A stretch of DNA of 64,000 nucleotides, taken from Psychrobacter glacincola. GTDB lineage: Bacteria > Pseudomonadota > Gammaproteobacteria > Pseudomonadales > Moraxellaceae. The position numbers and the translations under genes were made by a program. The notes under the pieces were generated by a model, which was not told where the DNA came from, did not search any database, and worked only from the letters and a program-made list of their open reading frames with translations. The stretch spans positions 1 through 64,000 of the forward strand of contig NZ_CAJGZK010000009.1 of assembly GCF_904846215.1 (NCBI RefSeq). Direction: 5' to 3'. Positions 43,846 to 55,166 of the stretch are shown one piece after another (position 1 is the stretch's first letter; every line of letters starts with the position of its first letter).

Positions 43846-44031
43846 ATGAAAAAACTACATTTTATCGTCATTATTGCCAGCATTTTTTTGCTACAAGCCT
43901 GTGTGCATAAGTTGGTTACTGTACCGGTCAAAGTGGCCTATAAAACTACCAAAGGCGTGGTCAAAGGCACTGTCGCTGTTACCAAAGCCATCATACCGGG
44001 CGACAGTGATGATGACAAAGAAGACGATTAA
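43846..44031 (+). CDS. Small lipoprotein of 61 residues
   Basis: MKKLHFIVIIASIFLLQACVHK is a clear lipoprotein signal with lipobox LQAC and lipidated Cys19. The mature part is about 43 residues: a basic stretch (PVKVAYKTTKGVVKGTVAVTKA) then an acidic end (DSDDDKEDD). AGGG lies 7 nt before the ATG at 43846, better than an in-frame ATG six codons upstream. Small lipoproteins of this general pattern occur in Moraxellaceae; function unknown. Divergent from roxA, nearly touching the convergent membrane-protein gene at 44033. Confidence 0.8.
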   Translation: MKKLHFIVIIASIFLLQACVHKLVTVPVKVAYKTTKGVVKGTVAVTKAIIPGDSDDDKEDD

Positions 44032-44032
44032 T

Positions 44033-44671
44033 TTATAATTTGATTATAGGTCGTTTACGAGTTTGAAATAGAATAATAGCTGCTGCAATCAGCCCACCGA
44101 GTAGTGCTAAAGCCATGTCTTTGTGGGCATCCCAAACATCCCCTTGCTGACCGTTATAAGCCTCTGCCGCTTCTGGCGATAAAGTCGCTGCAATTCCCCA
44201 TTCTAATAGCTCGTAAAGCAGGCTTGATGACATATTAATCATAAGTGCAATCGCTATTAATAACTTCGATGATTGAACCTTAAATATAGACTTTGAACTC
44301 TCAATCATCGCAAAAAATAGCAAAAGCCCATAGCTAAAATGTACGAGCCTGTCATACATATTACGCTGCCAACCAAATAACTCGCTAAGGCTTATACTAA
44401 ATAGCTGCTGTGTCCAATCATCATAAGGTACATACGAGTATAAATAGCGTGCGCCTATAATGTGAATAAATAGGAATATTGCAGCAAGCACATAAGAGCG
44501 CGAGCTAATATATCCGTAGCGATAAGCGCCCAGCATTAATGCTAGAAAAAGCAGAGTACCCAATTGATGCAGCAGGTAGCTTGACCATTCTAGAAGCTCA
44601 ATACTTGCCAGCACCATAACGATTAACACCGCCATAGTACTGACAACTACCGATTTAACGTTTCGCAGCAT
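44033..44671 (-). CDS. YjdF-like inner-membrane protein (DUF2238)
   Basis: Polytopic membrane protein of 212 residues with about six predicted helices. The DUF2238 pattern is visible: YDRLVHFSYGLLLFFAM (about 106-122), LYELLEWGIA (about 152-161) and GQQGDVWDAHKDMALALLGG (about 174-193), with conserved polar residues close to the membrane. No biochemical function is known for the family. It sits between a convergent small lipoprotein and purB (same strand, 45 bp downstream of purB's stop), so it may be transcribed with purB. Confidence 0.85.
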   Translation of the reverse strand: MLRNVKSVVVSTMAVLIVMVLASIELLEWSSYLLHQLGTLLFLALMLGAYRYGYISSRSYVLAAIFLFIHIIGARYLYSYVPYDDWTQQLFSISLSELFGWQRNMYDRLVHFSYGLLLFFAMIESSKSIFKVQSSKLLIAIALMINMSSSLLYELLEWGIAATLSPEAAEAYNGQQGDVWDAHKDMALALLGGLIAAAIILFQTRKRPIIKL

Positions 44672-44716
44672 GTTGCACGCTTATATTTTTTGTAAGCTGT
44701 TATTAATAGCTAATGA

Positions 44717-46117
<1,401 letters not shown>

Positions 46118-46189
46118 TTAAATAATAAAAACGAAAAGACATTCAGAAGTGAAAAAAAATAAAACAATTTTTAAAAATAAGAAATAGTA

Positions 46190-47416
46190 CTAAAACCCAC
46201 AAGGCGCATCAATAGACGCAATCACGCCGCCGCCTAGACAAACCTCATCAATATAAAATACTGCTGACTGACCGGGAGTCACCGCACGTTGTGGCTCATC
46301 AAAAACCACTTGTACCTCAGAGCCGTCATCATTGCTAGCAAACACGCGACAGGCTTGGTCAGGCTGACGATAGCGCGATTTTGCCATACAGCGCAAGCCA
46401 TCTGAGCTAAAAATATCCGCAGGTGGCAGACCATCGACCCAATCGAGCTTATAAGCTTGCAGCTCATTACTCAGCATCATCGGATGCTCGTGACCTTGAC
46501 CGACGATTAGACGATTGTTATCTAAGTCTTTTGCAAGCACAAACCACGGCGCCTCAACACGGTCTTTCACACCGCCGATACCGATGCCGCCGCGCTGACC
46601 TAAGGTGTAATACATGAGGCCATCATGAGTGCCAATAGTGATGCCATCATCAGTGACGATATCGCCTTTTTGGGCAGGCAAGTACTGTTGTAGAAAGTCT
46701 TTAAAACGTCGCTCGCCAATAAAGCAAATACCGGTTGAGTCTTTTTTATTGGCGGTAATCAGGTCATGCTCTTCAGCGATTTGACGTACGATAGGTTTTG
46801 CAAGCTCACCAACAGGGAACAGAGTCTTGGCAAGTTTGTCGCCACCGACTGCATGTAAGAAATAGCTTTGGTCTTTATTATTATCCAGTCCGCGCAATAG
46901 CTGAGCGACTTCTACGCCATCGTCGTTTTTGTAATTGTTACTGCGGCGGGTATAGTGACCAGTCGCGATATAATCAGCGCCAAGCGTTAAGGCGTAATCC
47001 AAAAATGCTTTGAACTTAATCTCTTTATTGCATAGGATGTCTGGATTGGGCGTGCGTCCGGCTTTGTATTCTGCTAGAAAATGCTCAAACACGCGATCCC
47101 AGTATTCCATGGCAAAGTTTGCGGTATGCAATTTTATGCCAATTTTATCGCAAACCGCTTGCGCATCGGCTAAATCGTCCATTGCCGTACAGTATTCCGT
47201 GCCGTCATCTTCTTCCCAATTCTTCATAAACAGACCCTCGACCATAAAGCCTGCTTGCTGAAGCAAAACAGCAGAGACAGAGGAGTCGACACCGCCTGAC
47301 ATCCCGACGATCACATGCTTGGTACTAGGACTGTCGACATCAGTAAGCGTGAGAGGGCGATGGGCGTCAAAAGAAGCAGAAACGGATATGCTTGGGGTGT
47401 TTGGCATGGCTGACAT
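46190..47416 (-). CDS. mnmA: tRNA 2-thiouridylase MnmA
   Basis: Puts the sulfur on C2 of wobble uridine 34 in tRNA-Lys, -Glu and -Gln. The PP-loop [12 protein letters not shown] binds ATP; catalytic cysteines lie in [12 protein letters not shown] and [12 protein letters not shown]. The C-terminal beta domain is present. Compared with E. coli MnmA it has about 35 extra N-terminal residues. The ATG at 47416 is chosen; the frame extends to a TTG at 47428, and another ATG lies three codons further in. It works on the same uridine as MnmG, encoded 2.7 kb away. Confidence 0.95.
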   Translation of the reverse strand: MSAMPNTPSISVSASFDAHRPLTLTDVDSPSTKHVIVGMSGGVDSSVSAVLLQQAGFMVEGLFMKNWEEDDGTEYCTAMDDLADAQAVCDKIGIKLHTANFAMEYWDRVFEHFLAEYKAGRTPNPDILCNKEIKFKAFLDYALTLGADYIATGHYTRRSNNYKNDDGVEVAQLLRGLDNNKDQSYFLHAVGGDKLAKTLFPVGELAKPIVRQIAEEHDLITANKKDSTGICFIGERRFKDFLQQYLPAQKGDIVTDDGITIGTHDGLMYYTLGQRGGIGIGGVKDRVEAPWFVLAKDLDNNRLIVGQGHEHPMMLSNELQAYKLDWVDGLPPADIFSSDGLRCMAKSRYRQPDQACRVFASNDDGSEVQVVFDEPQRAVTPGQSAVFYIDEVCLGGGVIASIDAPCGF

Positions 47417-47678
47417 AAAGCGGCTCAACTATTTATACTTTGTCCAAGAATTATAATGGCACTAATAACTGATGCAATAGTTACAATAGTAAGCTGAGCA
47501 AGTTAACAGTGTCGGTTTGTCTTTTGGATTGGGTATTATGATAAAATAAGCGTCATATTATACCAGTTAATTGAAACTGGTGGCGAGCTATGGCATCTTA
47601 CTATGAGCAAAACCGCTTTAAAAATTTAGATAGTGGTTTTCAATTATTCTAATCACCATTAATTTACTTGGAATGTTA

Positions 47679-48179
47679 ATGATAAAAATTGGTCAAGGTG
47701 TTGATGTCCATGCGTTTCATAATAATGGTCAGCAGCAGCAATATGTCGTGCTAGCGGGTGTGCCTATTGAGCATACCCATAGCTTACTTGCGCACTCTGA
47801 TGGCGATGTGGTACTGCATGCACTTGCTGACGCTTTGCTTGGCGCATTGGCGCTCGGTGATATCGGGCAGCATTTTCCCGATACGGATGCGGCAAATGCT
47901 GGTTTAGATTCACGCGTACTACTTCGTTACGTATATGGCAAAGTGTTGGCCGCAGGTTATACGTTGGGAAATGCTGATATCACCGTCATGTGTGAGCGTC
48001 CAAAACTGGCACCACATAATTTAGCCATGCGCGTCAATATTGCCAGTGATTTGCAGACAGACGTGAGCAGTATCAGCGTTAAGGCGACCACCAGTGAAAA
48101 ACTCGGTTTTACCGGTCGGCAAGAGGGTATTATGGCCAATGCCGTGGTATTATTGGTAGCGAATACGTTTGGCGTTTAA
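47679..48179 (+). CDS. ispF: 2-C-methyl-D-erythritol 2,4-cyclodiphosphate synthase IspF
   Basis: Fifth step of the MEP pathway to isoprenoids. Metal ligands Asp9 and His11 are in [10 protein letters not shown]; the substrate loop [18 protein letters not shown] and the closing segment [18 protein letters not shown] are conserved. Length about 166 is typical. ATG at 47679 is preferred because GGA sits 6 nt upstream; an ATG two codons earlier is too close to it. ispD, the usual partner, is not adjacent. Confidence 0.94.
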   Translation: MIKIGQGVDVHAFHNNGQQQQYVVLAGVPIEHTHSLLAHSDGDVVLHALADALLGALALGDIGQHFPDTDAANAGLDSRVLLRYVYGKVLAAGYTLGNADITVMCERPKLAPHNLAMRVNIASDLQTDVSSISVKATTSEKLGFTGRQEGIMANAVVLLVANTFGV

Positions 48180-48327
48180 TTCTCAATAGCATCTCAGTAT
48201 ATATTATGATTACTGCCAGCTATCAACAATACTTGTAATATGGTTAAGATTGCTCCATCTAGGAGCAACATGCCAAATTTAATGTGAAATGTTTTTTTAT
48301 AAATAGTTTTAACAAATAGGAGTTTTT

Positions 48328-48678
48328 ATGACTGAGCAAACCCCAAATACCGCTGCTAACGATATTGAACAATTGATTCGTAACCAAATTAAAGACAATA
48401 AAGTCATTCTTTATATGAAAGGCACGCCGCAGTTTCCACAGTGTGGTTTTTCTGCTAAATCGATTGAGGTACTTACCCAAATCGGTCGTCCATTTGCCTT
48501 TGTGAATATCCTAGAAAATCCAGAAATCCGTGCAACGTTACCGCAAATCGCCAATTGGCCAACTTTCCCGCAATTGTGGATTGATGGCGAATTGATGGGT
48601 GGTTCTGATATCATTTTGCAAATGTACCAATCAGGGGAGCTTAAGCCTTTGGTTGAAGCAAATAGCCCTGCCGCTTAA
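48328..48678 (+). CDS. grxD: Monothiol glutaredoxin GrxD (Grx4 type)
   Basis: CGFS-type glutaredoxin that binds and transfers [2Fe-2S] clusters with glutathione. The motif QCGFSAKSIEVL has active Cys39; the glutathione-site segments WPTFPQLWIDGELMGGSDI are intact. At 116 residues it is full length. A strong AGGAG precedes the ATG. It is monocistronic, with a terminator at 48793. Confidence 0.95.
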   Translation: MTEQTPNTAANDIEQLIRNQIKDNKVILYMKGTPQFPQCGFSAKSIEVLTQIGRPFAFVNILENPEIRATLPQIANWPTFPQLWIDGELMGGSDIILQMYQSGELKPLVEANSPAA

Positions 48679-48792
48679 TATCGGCTGTACTTGATATCAA
48701 CTGCACTTGATATTGACATTGGTTTTTTAATATCTGAATTTCTGCTTCTTTGATGTTTGAAAATACGAGTAATGTTCAAGTCTTGGTATCTG

Positions 48793-48837
48793 AATCCGAG
48801 TGGCTTTATTAAAGGCTGCTCGGATTTTTTATTTTTT
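48793..48837 (+). terminator. Terminator between grxD and the next gene
   Basis: AATCCGAG and CTCGGATT pair around an 18-nt loop, followed by a T-rich tail (TTTTTTATTTTTT). Confidence 0.82.
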
Positions 48838-48956
48838 AATATTGACGGTCAACAAGTTCAATTGTTTTTGCCAACTTTATCCCCATATAACTCTTAATAT
48901 CGATGTTCAAGACCTCGAAACATTGAGAAACATTGAATCAATAACAAGAGAGTTCT

Positions 48957-49484
48957 ATGACTAACGAATTAAATAGCCAAGCCATTCAAATACAAGATGC
49001 CGAACAAGCTGCGATTGAAAAACGTCGCGAGTATCTAAAAAGCGAATCACTACGTATTATCGATATTGCAGCCAGCGAGCCCTATTCAGCGCTGAAATGT
49101 ATTCATCAGTTGAGTGTGGCGGGCGGTGCCACCGAAGCGACATATGTGGCGATTGAGCAGCGTATTGTCGCTGATCAAGATGCTGCCGGTGCTTATCATT
49201 TGGCGTTATTGGCTCAAAATACGCCAGATTTACCCATTGATGCGCGTCAACTTATTGAACTGGTCGTTAATAAAGGCGACAATGCTCAGCGTTTGGCATT
49301 GCTAAAAAACTTGCCGCTGCCGCCTGTTGAGACGATTAAAACGTATATATTGGCCAGTGACGATGGTGATGCTATCGGGCAGATGAATGCGTATTTACAG
49401 ATTAATCCAGAAGGCTATGGCAGCCAACATATGCTGGCGAGTGGGCAGGCGGATCGTATTGTGCCGCTTAGCCCTAATAAGTAA
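48957..49484 (+). CDS. Unrecognised 175-residue alpha-helical protein
   Basis: Not recognised. It is soluble-looking, without a signal peptide or membrane helix, and apparently all helical: a charged N-terminal helix (DAEQAAIEKRREYLKSES), then helices about 35-160 that look like a small armadillo/HEAT-type stack (SALKCIHQLSVAGGA, ARQLIELVVNKGDNAQRLALLKN). A good ribosome binding site (AAGAGAG) and normal codon use support a real gene. Neighbours grxD and mnmG give no hint. Possibly lineage-restricted. Confidence 0.72.
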   Translation: MTNELNSQAIQIQDAEQAAIEKRREYLKSESLRIIDIAASEPYSALKCIHQLSVAGGATEATYVAIEQRIVADQDAAGAYHLALLAQNTPDLPIDARQLIELVVNKGDNAQRLALLKNLPLPPVETIKTYILASDDGDAIGQMNAYLQINPEGYGSQHMLASGQADRIVPLSPNK

Positions 49485-49633
49485 ACGTTGGTAATAGGCG
49501 CTGGCAATCCATTTATATTGAGGTTGCGTTTGTTAAGGCATCAACGTTAATCAAAACTTCTTAATCGTTAATTTTAATAGTTTTTCTTATAACGTTTTTT
49601 AAATGACAAAAAATTGTTATAATTAGCGGTTAT

Positions 49634-49788
49634 CTATAGTTAATCTACTTTTAAAAAAGTACAGAACTGCTGGGGCTGATTATTGGCAGCCTCTGTCTGC
49701 GTAGGCAGTAGGCACAGCAAGAAAGAAAAATTAACTTCAGCAATGATTGATAATATTTTTATTTCTTTTATTTAGGACTGACAATATT
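49634..49788 (-). repeat. Dispersed palindromic element, copy 11 (divergent subtype)
   Basis: Tip CTATAGTTAATCTACTTTT, stem region ACTGCTGGGGCTGATTATT and return AATTAACTTCAGCAATGA (imperfect), core with one change (GCAAGAAAG), and a loop lengthened by a duplicated GTAGGCA. Right tip TTAGGACTGACAATATT is like that of copies 8 and 14. Confidence 0.8.
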
Positions 49789-49805
49789 CAGCTAATAGCG
49801 GCTCG

Positions 49806-49954
49806 TTCTATAGTTGATTCATTTTAAAAACGATACAGCGCTATTGGCTATGATTTTTTGCAGCCTCTGTCACGCCTGCGAACAGCAAGCAAGAAAAATT
49901 ATAGCCAACAGCACGTTATTACCATCGTATCGCTTTTATTTTGAACTGACTATA
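49806..49954 (-). repeat. Dispersed palindromic element, copy 12 (subtype C)
   Basis: Tip CTATAGTTGATTCATTTT, stem GCGCTATTGGCTATGATTTT and return AATTATAGCCAACAGCAC, core conserved, right tip TTTGAACTGACTATATA. Same subtype as copy 7 in the opposite orientation. It lies about 20 bp after copy 11 and about 110 bp before the mnmG start. Confidence 0.9.
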
Positions 49955-50066
49955 TATGCTAGTCGCTATCTCTTTTTAAATTCGACTGACACTTATCTAC
50001 CCAGTTCCTGCTATTGAATAATAGCCTGTCGCTAAGCATAGCGTGATCAGTCAAGTGAGGCATTAC

Positions 50067-51965
50067 ATGCAATACCCAAAAAATTACGACGTGGTAGTGA
50101 TCGGTGGTGGTCATGCTGGCACAGAAGCTGCTTTGGCGGCCGCACGTATGGGTGCACAGACCTTACTGTTGACGCATAATATTGAAACACTGGGGCAGAT
50201 GAGCTGTAACCCTGCGATTGGTGGTATTGGTAAATCGCATTTGGTGCGTGAAATCGATGCACTAGGCGGCGCGATGGCCTTGGCGACTGACAAATCTGGT
50301 ATTCAATTTCGAGTACTTAACAGCCGTAAAGGCGCTGCGGTTCGAGCCACGCGTGCGCAAGCAGATCGCATTCTTTATAAAGCGGCTATTCGTCATACGT
50401 TAGAGAATCAGCCGAATCTTGATATCTTCCAACAGGCAGCCGATGACATCTTAGTTGAAAACGGTCGTGCGACGGCGGTTGTGACTGCGACTGGTATTAT
50501 TTTTAAGACCCAAACAGTAGTATTGACCTCAGGTACGTTTTTAGGCGGCGTTATTCATATTGGTCTTGAAAGCTCAAAAGGTGGACGCGCAGGAGATCAG
50601 CCTTCTATCAAGCTTGCTGATCGTTTACGTGAGCTAAAACTCCCTGTCGGTCGCCTAAAGACGGGTACGCCCGCGCGTATTGATGCGCGTAGTGTTGACT
50701 TTAGTGTGATGGCGGTACAGCCGGGTGACACTCCGCTACCGGTCATGAGTTATATGGGTGATGTGTCCATGCATCCTGAACAGGTGAATTGCTATATCAC
50801 TCATACCAATGCGCGCACTCATGATATCATCCGTGAAAATCTCGACCGCTCACCGATGTTCTCAGGGAAAATCGAAGGCGTAGGTCCACGTTATTGTCCG
50901 TCTATTGAAGATAAAATTCACCGCTTTGCGGATAAAGACAGTCATCAGATTTTTATCGAGCCTGAAGGTTTGACCACCCATGAGCTGTATCCGAATGGTA
51001 TTTCAACCAGCTTGCCGTTTGATGTGCAGTTAGAGTTTATTCATAGTATGAAGGGTCTTGAGAACGCGCATATCACCCGTCCAGGCTATGCGATTGAATA
51101 TGATTATTTTGATCCGCAAAACCTAAAACCAACGCTTGAAACCAAATCGATTGATCGCTTGTACTTTGCCGGACAAATAAATGGTACGACCGGTTATGAA
51201 GAAGCGGGTGTGCAAGGTTTGCTTGCTGGCACCAACGCCGCTCTAGTCACTTGTGAAAACAGTGAGTTTGATGTTTGGACGCCGCGCCGTGATGAAGCCT
51301 ATCTTGGCGTGCTTGTCGATGATTTAATTACGCATGGCACCACCGAACCGTACCGAATGTTTACCAGTCGCGCCGAGTATCGCTTGCTCTTGCGTGAAGA
51401 TAATGCTGATCAACGCTTGACTGAAACGGGTCGAAAATTAGGCTTAATCGGAGACGCACGCTGGCAAGCGTATGAAGAAAAAATGGAAGCCATTGCTTCA
51501 GAAACTTCGCGCCTCAAAGATATTTGGGCAACGCCTATCAATGCGTTAGGCGCACAAGTCACTGCGCAAACAGGAGAGGTACTGTCCAAAGAGTCGACGG
51601 CTTATGATCTGCTTAAGCGTCCGCAAATACATTTTAAGGATATTGCAGCAATCACAGGCTCAGAGGTGGATAGTCAAGTGGGCGAACAGATTGAAATCTC
51701 TGTCAAATACGCAGGTTACATTGATCGTCAGCAAGAAGACATTGATCAAATGAAGCGTTTGGAGAATACAGCGCTACCAATGGATTTTGATTATAGTGTG
51801 GTATCTGGGTTGTCCAATGAGATTGTACAAAAACTGACGCAAGTCCGTCCGTCAACGTTGGCACAAGCTGGACGTATCAGCGGTGTCACACCGGCTGCTA
51901 TTCAGCTACTGGCAATGACAGTTAAAAAGCAGAAAAAAGTACAAGCAGCGTTAAACGCGTCATAG
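50067..51965 (+). CDS. mnmG: tRNA uridine-5-carboxymethylaminomethyl modification enzyme MnmG (GidA)
   Basis: FAD enzyme that, with MnmE, adds the cmnm group at C5 of wobble uridine 34. The FAD-binding [20 protein letters not shown] lies at the N-terminus; family signatures [23 protein letters not shown] and [20 protein letters not shown] are intact, with the C-terminal MnmE-binding helices. The ATG at 50067 has GAGG 6 nt upstream, better than the upstream GTG at 50043. Length 632 is normal. Flanked by repeat copies 11-12 upstream and 13 downstream. Confidence 0.96.
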   Translation: MQYPKNYDVVVIGGGHAGTEAALAAARMGAQTLLLTHNIETLGQMSCNPAIGGIGKSHLVREIDALGGAMALATDKSGIQFRVLNSRKGAAVRATRAQADRILYKAAIRHTLENQPNLDIFQQAADDILVENGRATAVVTATGIIFKTQTVVLTSGTFLGGVIHIGLESSKGGRAGDQPSIKLADRLRELKLPVGRLKTGTPARIDARSVDFSVMAVQPGDTPLPVMSYMGDVSMHPEQVNCYITHTNARTHDIIRENLDRSPMFSGKIEGVGPRYCPSIEDKIHRFADKDSHQIFIEPEGLTTHELYPNGISTSLPFDVQLEFIHSMKGLENAHITRPGYAIEYDYFDPQNLKPTLETKSIDRLYFAGQINGTTGYEEAGVQGLLAGTNAALVTCENSEFDVWTPRRDEAYLGVLVDDLITHGTTEPYRMFTSRAEYRLLLREDNADQRLTETGRKLGLIGDARWQAYEEKMEAIASETSRLKDIWATPINALGAQVTAQTGEVLSKESTAYDLLKRPQIHFKDIAAITGSEVDSQVGEQIEISVKYAGYIDRQQEDIDQMKRLENTALPMDFDYSVVSGLSNEIVQKLTQVRPSTLAQAGRISGVTPAAIQLLAMTVKKQKKVQAALNAS

Positions 51966-51995
51966 CAATATAGTCATGGTTTAAAAGCCAAAAGC

Positions 51996-52031
51996 AAAAA
52001 GTCCATAACGAGAAGTCGTTATGGGCTTTTT
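51996..52031. terminator. Terminator of mnmG
   Basis: AAAAAGTCCATAACG and CGTTATGGGCTTTTT pair (one G-T) around AGAAGT, with A- and T-runs on either side; repeat copy 13 begins 3 bp further. Confidence 0.9.
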
Positions 52032-52034
52032 CAC

Positions 52035-52174
52035 ATATAGTCAAAATACTCTAAAAACGCTACGGTGCTGCGGGTATAAATTTTTTGCCGCCTCTGTCTG
52101 CGCAGACACAGCAAGCAAGAAAAATTGATACCCGCAGTACATAATGTATCGATATTACTTTTCTCTGACTATAG
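52035..52174 (-). repeat. Dispersed palindromic element, copy 13 (subtype A)
   Basis: Complete copy very similar to copy 10. Stem GTGCTGCGGGTATAAATTTT and return AATTGATACCCGCAGTAC show a matched change (GCGGG / CCCGC) against the subtype A stem. The core loop is palindromic (CTGCGCAG). Right tip CTCTGACTATAG. Confidence 0.92.
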
Positions 52175-52310
52175 CGCTACGAATTATCAACCCTGTTTTT
52201 ATTACCTACACCTGTTATTACCTATATCTGTTATTTTCTACATATTTTTTACTAATTCACCTCGCTATTGTCCATATTATGATGGGCTTGGCACTAAATT
52301 GAGCCTGTTT

Positions 52311-53270
52311 ATGATTGATGCCATTATTTTTGCTATAACCATCGTCTTGCCCAACCTTGCTTTAATGGGGTTGGGGTTTTTTATGAAAAGACGTGGCGAG
52401 GCGGATCAGGTATTTATCGATCAGGCATCCAATTTCGTTTTTAATTATTGTTTGCCGTGCTTGTTGTTTTTTAGCGTGGTCGATAGTGATGTGGATTATG
52501 CTAAGCAAATGGTATTGATAGTTGCAGGCATTTTGGTGACCTTTATATTGTTTATCGGCTCTGAGCTGTATGCCAAGCGTTTTATCAGTGACCCTGCCAA
52601 TCAAGGGGTTTTTGTACAAGGCATTTTTCGCAGTAATATGGCGATTATTGGACTGGCAACCGTTGCCAATGCTTATGGTAGCAGCGGTTTGGGTATTGGT
52701 GCCGTCTATATGGGTGTGGTGACGATATTGTTTAATATCTTGGCGGTGATTACGCTTAGCCGTGTGTCTAAAAGTATGGATGATACTTGGCTTAGTCGTA
52801 GTACTATGATTGTCAAAAAGCTATTGAGCAATCCTTTGATTATTGCCCTTGTGGCAGCATTTACTTATAAAGCGTTGCCACTGCCGCCGCTTGCTGGTGT
52901 CATTCATACTACCGGTGGATTATTGGCAGCCGTTGCCTTACCGCTTGCATTGATTTGTGCGGGTGCCAGTATTGATTTAAAGTCGATGCTGCACCCTTCT
53001 GGGCTTTCTATGCAGGCAAGCATTGGGCGCATTGTTATCGCACCGCTAGTAGCAATAGCGGTTGGTTTTGCTTTTGGTTTAACGGGCGTACATATGGGTG
53101 TACTGTTTTTGATGGTTGCCTCACCAACGGCAGCCGCAAGCTATGTGATGGCAAAAGCGATGGGCGGTAATGATATTTTAGCGGCCAATATTTTGGCATT
53201 TACCACAGTGGTTGGTATGTTTGGTATGGCGATAGGTGCTGCGATATTACGCGCCATGGGGCTAATGTAA
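52311..53270 (+). CDS. AEC-family permease (auxin efflux carrier family)
   Basis: Inner-membrane carrier of the AEC family, whose bacterial members export or exchange organic acids such as malate or malonate. About ten helices in 319 residues; the N-terminus ITIVLPNLALMGLGFFMKRR and the central FVQGIFRSNMAIIGLA and C-terminal FLMVASPTAAASYVMAKAMGGN motifs are typical. The ATG at 52311 is chosen; the open frame continues upstream to 52125, but that part is repeat copy 13 and cannot be genuine protein. The ribosome binding site is weak. Substrate unknown. Confidence 0.87.
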   Translation: MIDAIIFAITIVLPNLALMGLGFFMKRRGEADQVFIDQASNFVFNYCLPCLLFFSVVDSDVDYAKQMVLIVAGILVTFILFIGSELYAKRFISDPANQGVFVQGIFRSNMAIIGLATVANAYGSSGLGIGAVYMGVVTILFNILAVITLSRVSKSMDDTWLSRSTMIVKKLLSNPLIIALVAAFTYKALPLPPLAGVIHTTGGLLAAVALPLALICAGASIDLKSMLHPSGLSMQASIGRIVIAPLVAIAVGFAFGLTGVHMGVLFLMVASPTAAASYVMAKAMGGNDILAANILAFTTVVGMFGMAIGAAILRAMGLM

Positions 53271-53421
53271 AGGACAAGTAATGAAGTCTGATAAAGCAAT
53301 TACCTTATTTAAATCGGTCGGTTTGGTGTTATGCTCTCTTAAAGATTTGGCTCTCCTAAATGTTTAACAGCCCCTAGTAATAAATGGTGCTTTTGTTGGA
53401 CAATTATCAAAAGTCAGCACT

Positions 53422-53458
53422 AAAAAAGCCTCCTATCCTTGAAGAATAGGAGGCTTTT
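53422..53458. terminator. Bidirectional terminator
   Basis: AAAAAAGCCTCCTAT and ATAGGAGGCTTTT pair perfectly around a CCTTGAAGA loop. It lies between the AEC permease (plus) and the small membrane protein gene (minus). Confidence 0.88.
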
Positions 53459-53497
53459 AAGGTTATATGAAAAACTAAATGGACGATAATATATTGA

Positions 53498-53644
53498 CTA
53501 ACGACGATTATCACGCTTCTCTTCACGGCGTTTTTTTCCGCGAGGACTGACACTATAAGTAAAATAGCCGGCAACAATCATAACTGCAATAAAAGCCAAG
53601 ATATATAAAAATATTGATGAACCAATAGCAGCAGAGGGTTCCAT
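53498..53644 (-). CDS. 48-residue single-span membrane protein with basic tail
   Basis: Starts MEPSAAIGSS, followed by one hydrophobic segment (about residues 11-29, IFLYILAFIAVMIVAGYFTY). A strongly basic C-terminus (SPRGKKRREEKRDNRR) predicts an N-out, C-in orientation. A GAGA element 8-11 nt upstream may be the ribosome binding site. It is same-strand and 48 bp downstream of the LLM oxidoreductase gene, so possibly co-transcribed, and it ends before the terminator at 53422. No family recognised. Confidence 0.65.
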   Translation of the reverse strand: MEPSAAIGSSIFLYILAFIAVMIVAGYFTYSVSPRGKKRREEKRDNRR

Positions 53645-53692
53645 GACCGTAATCTCATTAAAGTTTATCTATAATTATGCGAGCGTAACGAT

Positions 53693-54694
53693 TTATTGTA
53701 AAGTAAACAAATTTAGCTGAGCTGTAAGTTCAAGCGAACGCAAACGTGCTGCCTGATCATAGACGTTAGCAGTGACAATCAGCTCATCTGGCTGATAGGT
53801 AGCAAGAAACGCCGTAAGCTTTGGCTTGACCGTTTCAACAGAGCCGATAAACGACACCGACAAAGCACTATCTACCATCATTTTCTCAGCAGGACTCCAG
53901 ATACTATCCATATCATGAGTAGGTTTTGGCATCTGACCGGTTTCACCACGGCGCAAGCGCACAAAGCTCTGCTGTGCTGAAGTAAAGTGATACTGCGCCG
54001 TCGCGTCATCGTCCGCAAGCAATAAATTTGCCGCTAGCATGACATAAGGCTTCTCTAAATAAGCTGATGGTCTAAATTGTTCGCGATAAGCTGTGATGGC
54101 TTGTCCAAGCATTTGCGGGGCAAAGTGCGAGGCAAACACATACGGTAATCCCAAATGCGCCGCTAAGGTCGCACCAAAAAGGGAAGAACCTAATATCCAA
54201 ATAGGGACATTAGATTTTGCACCCGGAAATGCCTGTACTGGGCTATCATCTGTACCATTGCCCAAAAAGTACATCAGTTCTTGGACATCTTGCGGAAAGC
54301 GATCGGCATCTTGCATTTGGCGACGTAATGCCTGAAAAGTCGCACCATCTGTACCGGGCGCTCGACCCAATCCCAAATCTACGCGGTCGCCATATAATGC
54401 TTGTAAGGTACCGAATTGCTCAGCAATAACGATTGGCGCATGATTGGGCAACATCACGCCACCTGCGCCAATGCGTATACGCTTGGTCTGAGCACCAATA
54501 TGCGACAGTAGCACCGACGTTGCTGCACTAGCGATACCGGGCATATTGTGATGCTCTGCCATCCAGTAACGGTTTAAGCCAGATTTTTCAGCTTGCTGCG
54601 CTGTCTCAACGGTTTGGGCGACACCTTCAGCGATGCTCTTACCCTCAGGGACGGGGGCTAAATCTAAGAAAGATAAGGGAATAAGGTTACTCAT
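53693..54694 (-). CDS. LLM-class flavin-dependent oxidoreductase (luciferase-like)
   Basis: Luciferase-like monooxygenase family, using reduced FMN and oxygen. The fold-specific segments are [29 protein letters not shown] near residues 42-70, [23 protein letters not shown], and [17 protein letters not shown], all typical of the alkanal-monooxygenase-like subgroup (YhbW type). Length 333 is standard. AGGTG precedes the ATG. Substrate cannot be inferred. Neighbours are a small membrane protein and, upstream, repeat copy 14. Confidence 0.9.
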   Translation of the reverse strand: MSNLIPLSFLDLAPVPEGKSIAEGVAQTVETAQQAEKSGLNRYWMAEHHNMPGIASAATSVLLSHIGAQTKRIRIGAGGVMLPNHAPIVIAEQFGTLQALYGDRVDLGLGRAPGTDGATFQALRRQMQDADRFPQDVQELMYFLGNGTDDSPVQAFPGAKSNVPIWILGSSLFGATLAAHLGLPYVFASHFAPQMLGQAITAYREQFRPSAYLEKPYVMLAANLLLADDDATAQYHFTSAQQSFVRLRRGETGQMPKPTHDMDSIWSPAEKMMVDSALSVSFIGSVETVKPKLTAFLATYQPDELIVTANVYDQAARLRSLELTAQLNLFTLQ

Positions 54695-54910
54695 AAATCA
54701 CCTGTTTGTAGATGCCATACGATTAATGGCAGTATTATTTATTATGAATTTATGAAAGCATTGGCTTGCCCAATCATTATTAAACTAGTGATATAAGTAT
54801 CATAATACAAGTCCTAAATGCTTTACATTCTATATAATGGGGCGGTTAAACGAGATATAAAGGTCAGTACTCATGTTGATAACAAATCTTAATCATATGA
54901 AGTATAGAGA

Positions 54911-55008
54911 ATATAGTCAGTCCTAAATAAAAGAAATACAAATGTTATCAATCACGATAGGGGTTAATTTTGCTTGCTTGCTGTGCCTACGCAGCCTAAG
55001 ACAGAATA
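54911..55008 (+). repeat. Dispersed palindromic element, copy 14 (truncated)
   Basis: Tip ATATAGTCAGTCCTAAATAA matches the left tip of copy 4. The left half runs through GCTTGCTTGCTGTGCCTACG, but the right core and return stem are lost after GCAGCCTAAGACAGAATAG. A possible leftover of the right tip, TTTGACTATAT, is at 55135-55145. Confidence 0.75.
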
Positions 55009-55016
55009 GCCCAAAA

Positions 55017-55054
55017 GAAAAAAGCATCATTATCTATGGATAACGATGCTTTTA
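55017..55054. terminator. Terminator of the cysB-like gene
   Basis: AAAAAGCATCATTATC and GATAACGATGCTTTTA pair (one mismatch) around TATG. It lies about 110 bp after the stop of the minus-strand regulator gene. Confidence 0.78.
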
Positions 55055-55166
55055 TTAGTATTTTAAATAATGAGTATTTTTAATTGTGAGTGCTTTTGAT
55101 ATTTGATTTATAAAATTGACTCAGTAATTAAAAATTTGACTATATGTGCTAATTAGACAAAAGTCG

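Noticed and set aside
52125..52310. N-terminal extension of the AEC permease frame
   Set aside because: The added 62 residues come from repeat copy 13 and the AT-rich spacer; the family N-terminus begins at the ATG at 52311.
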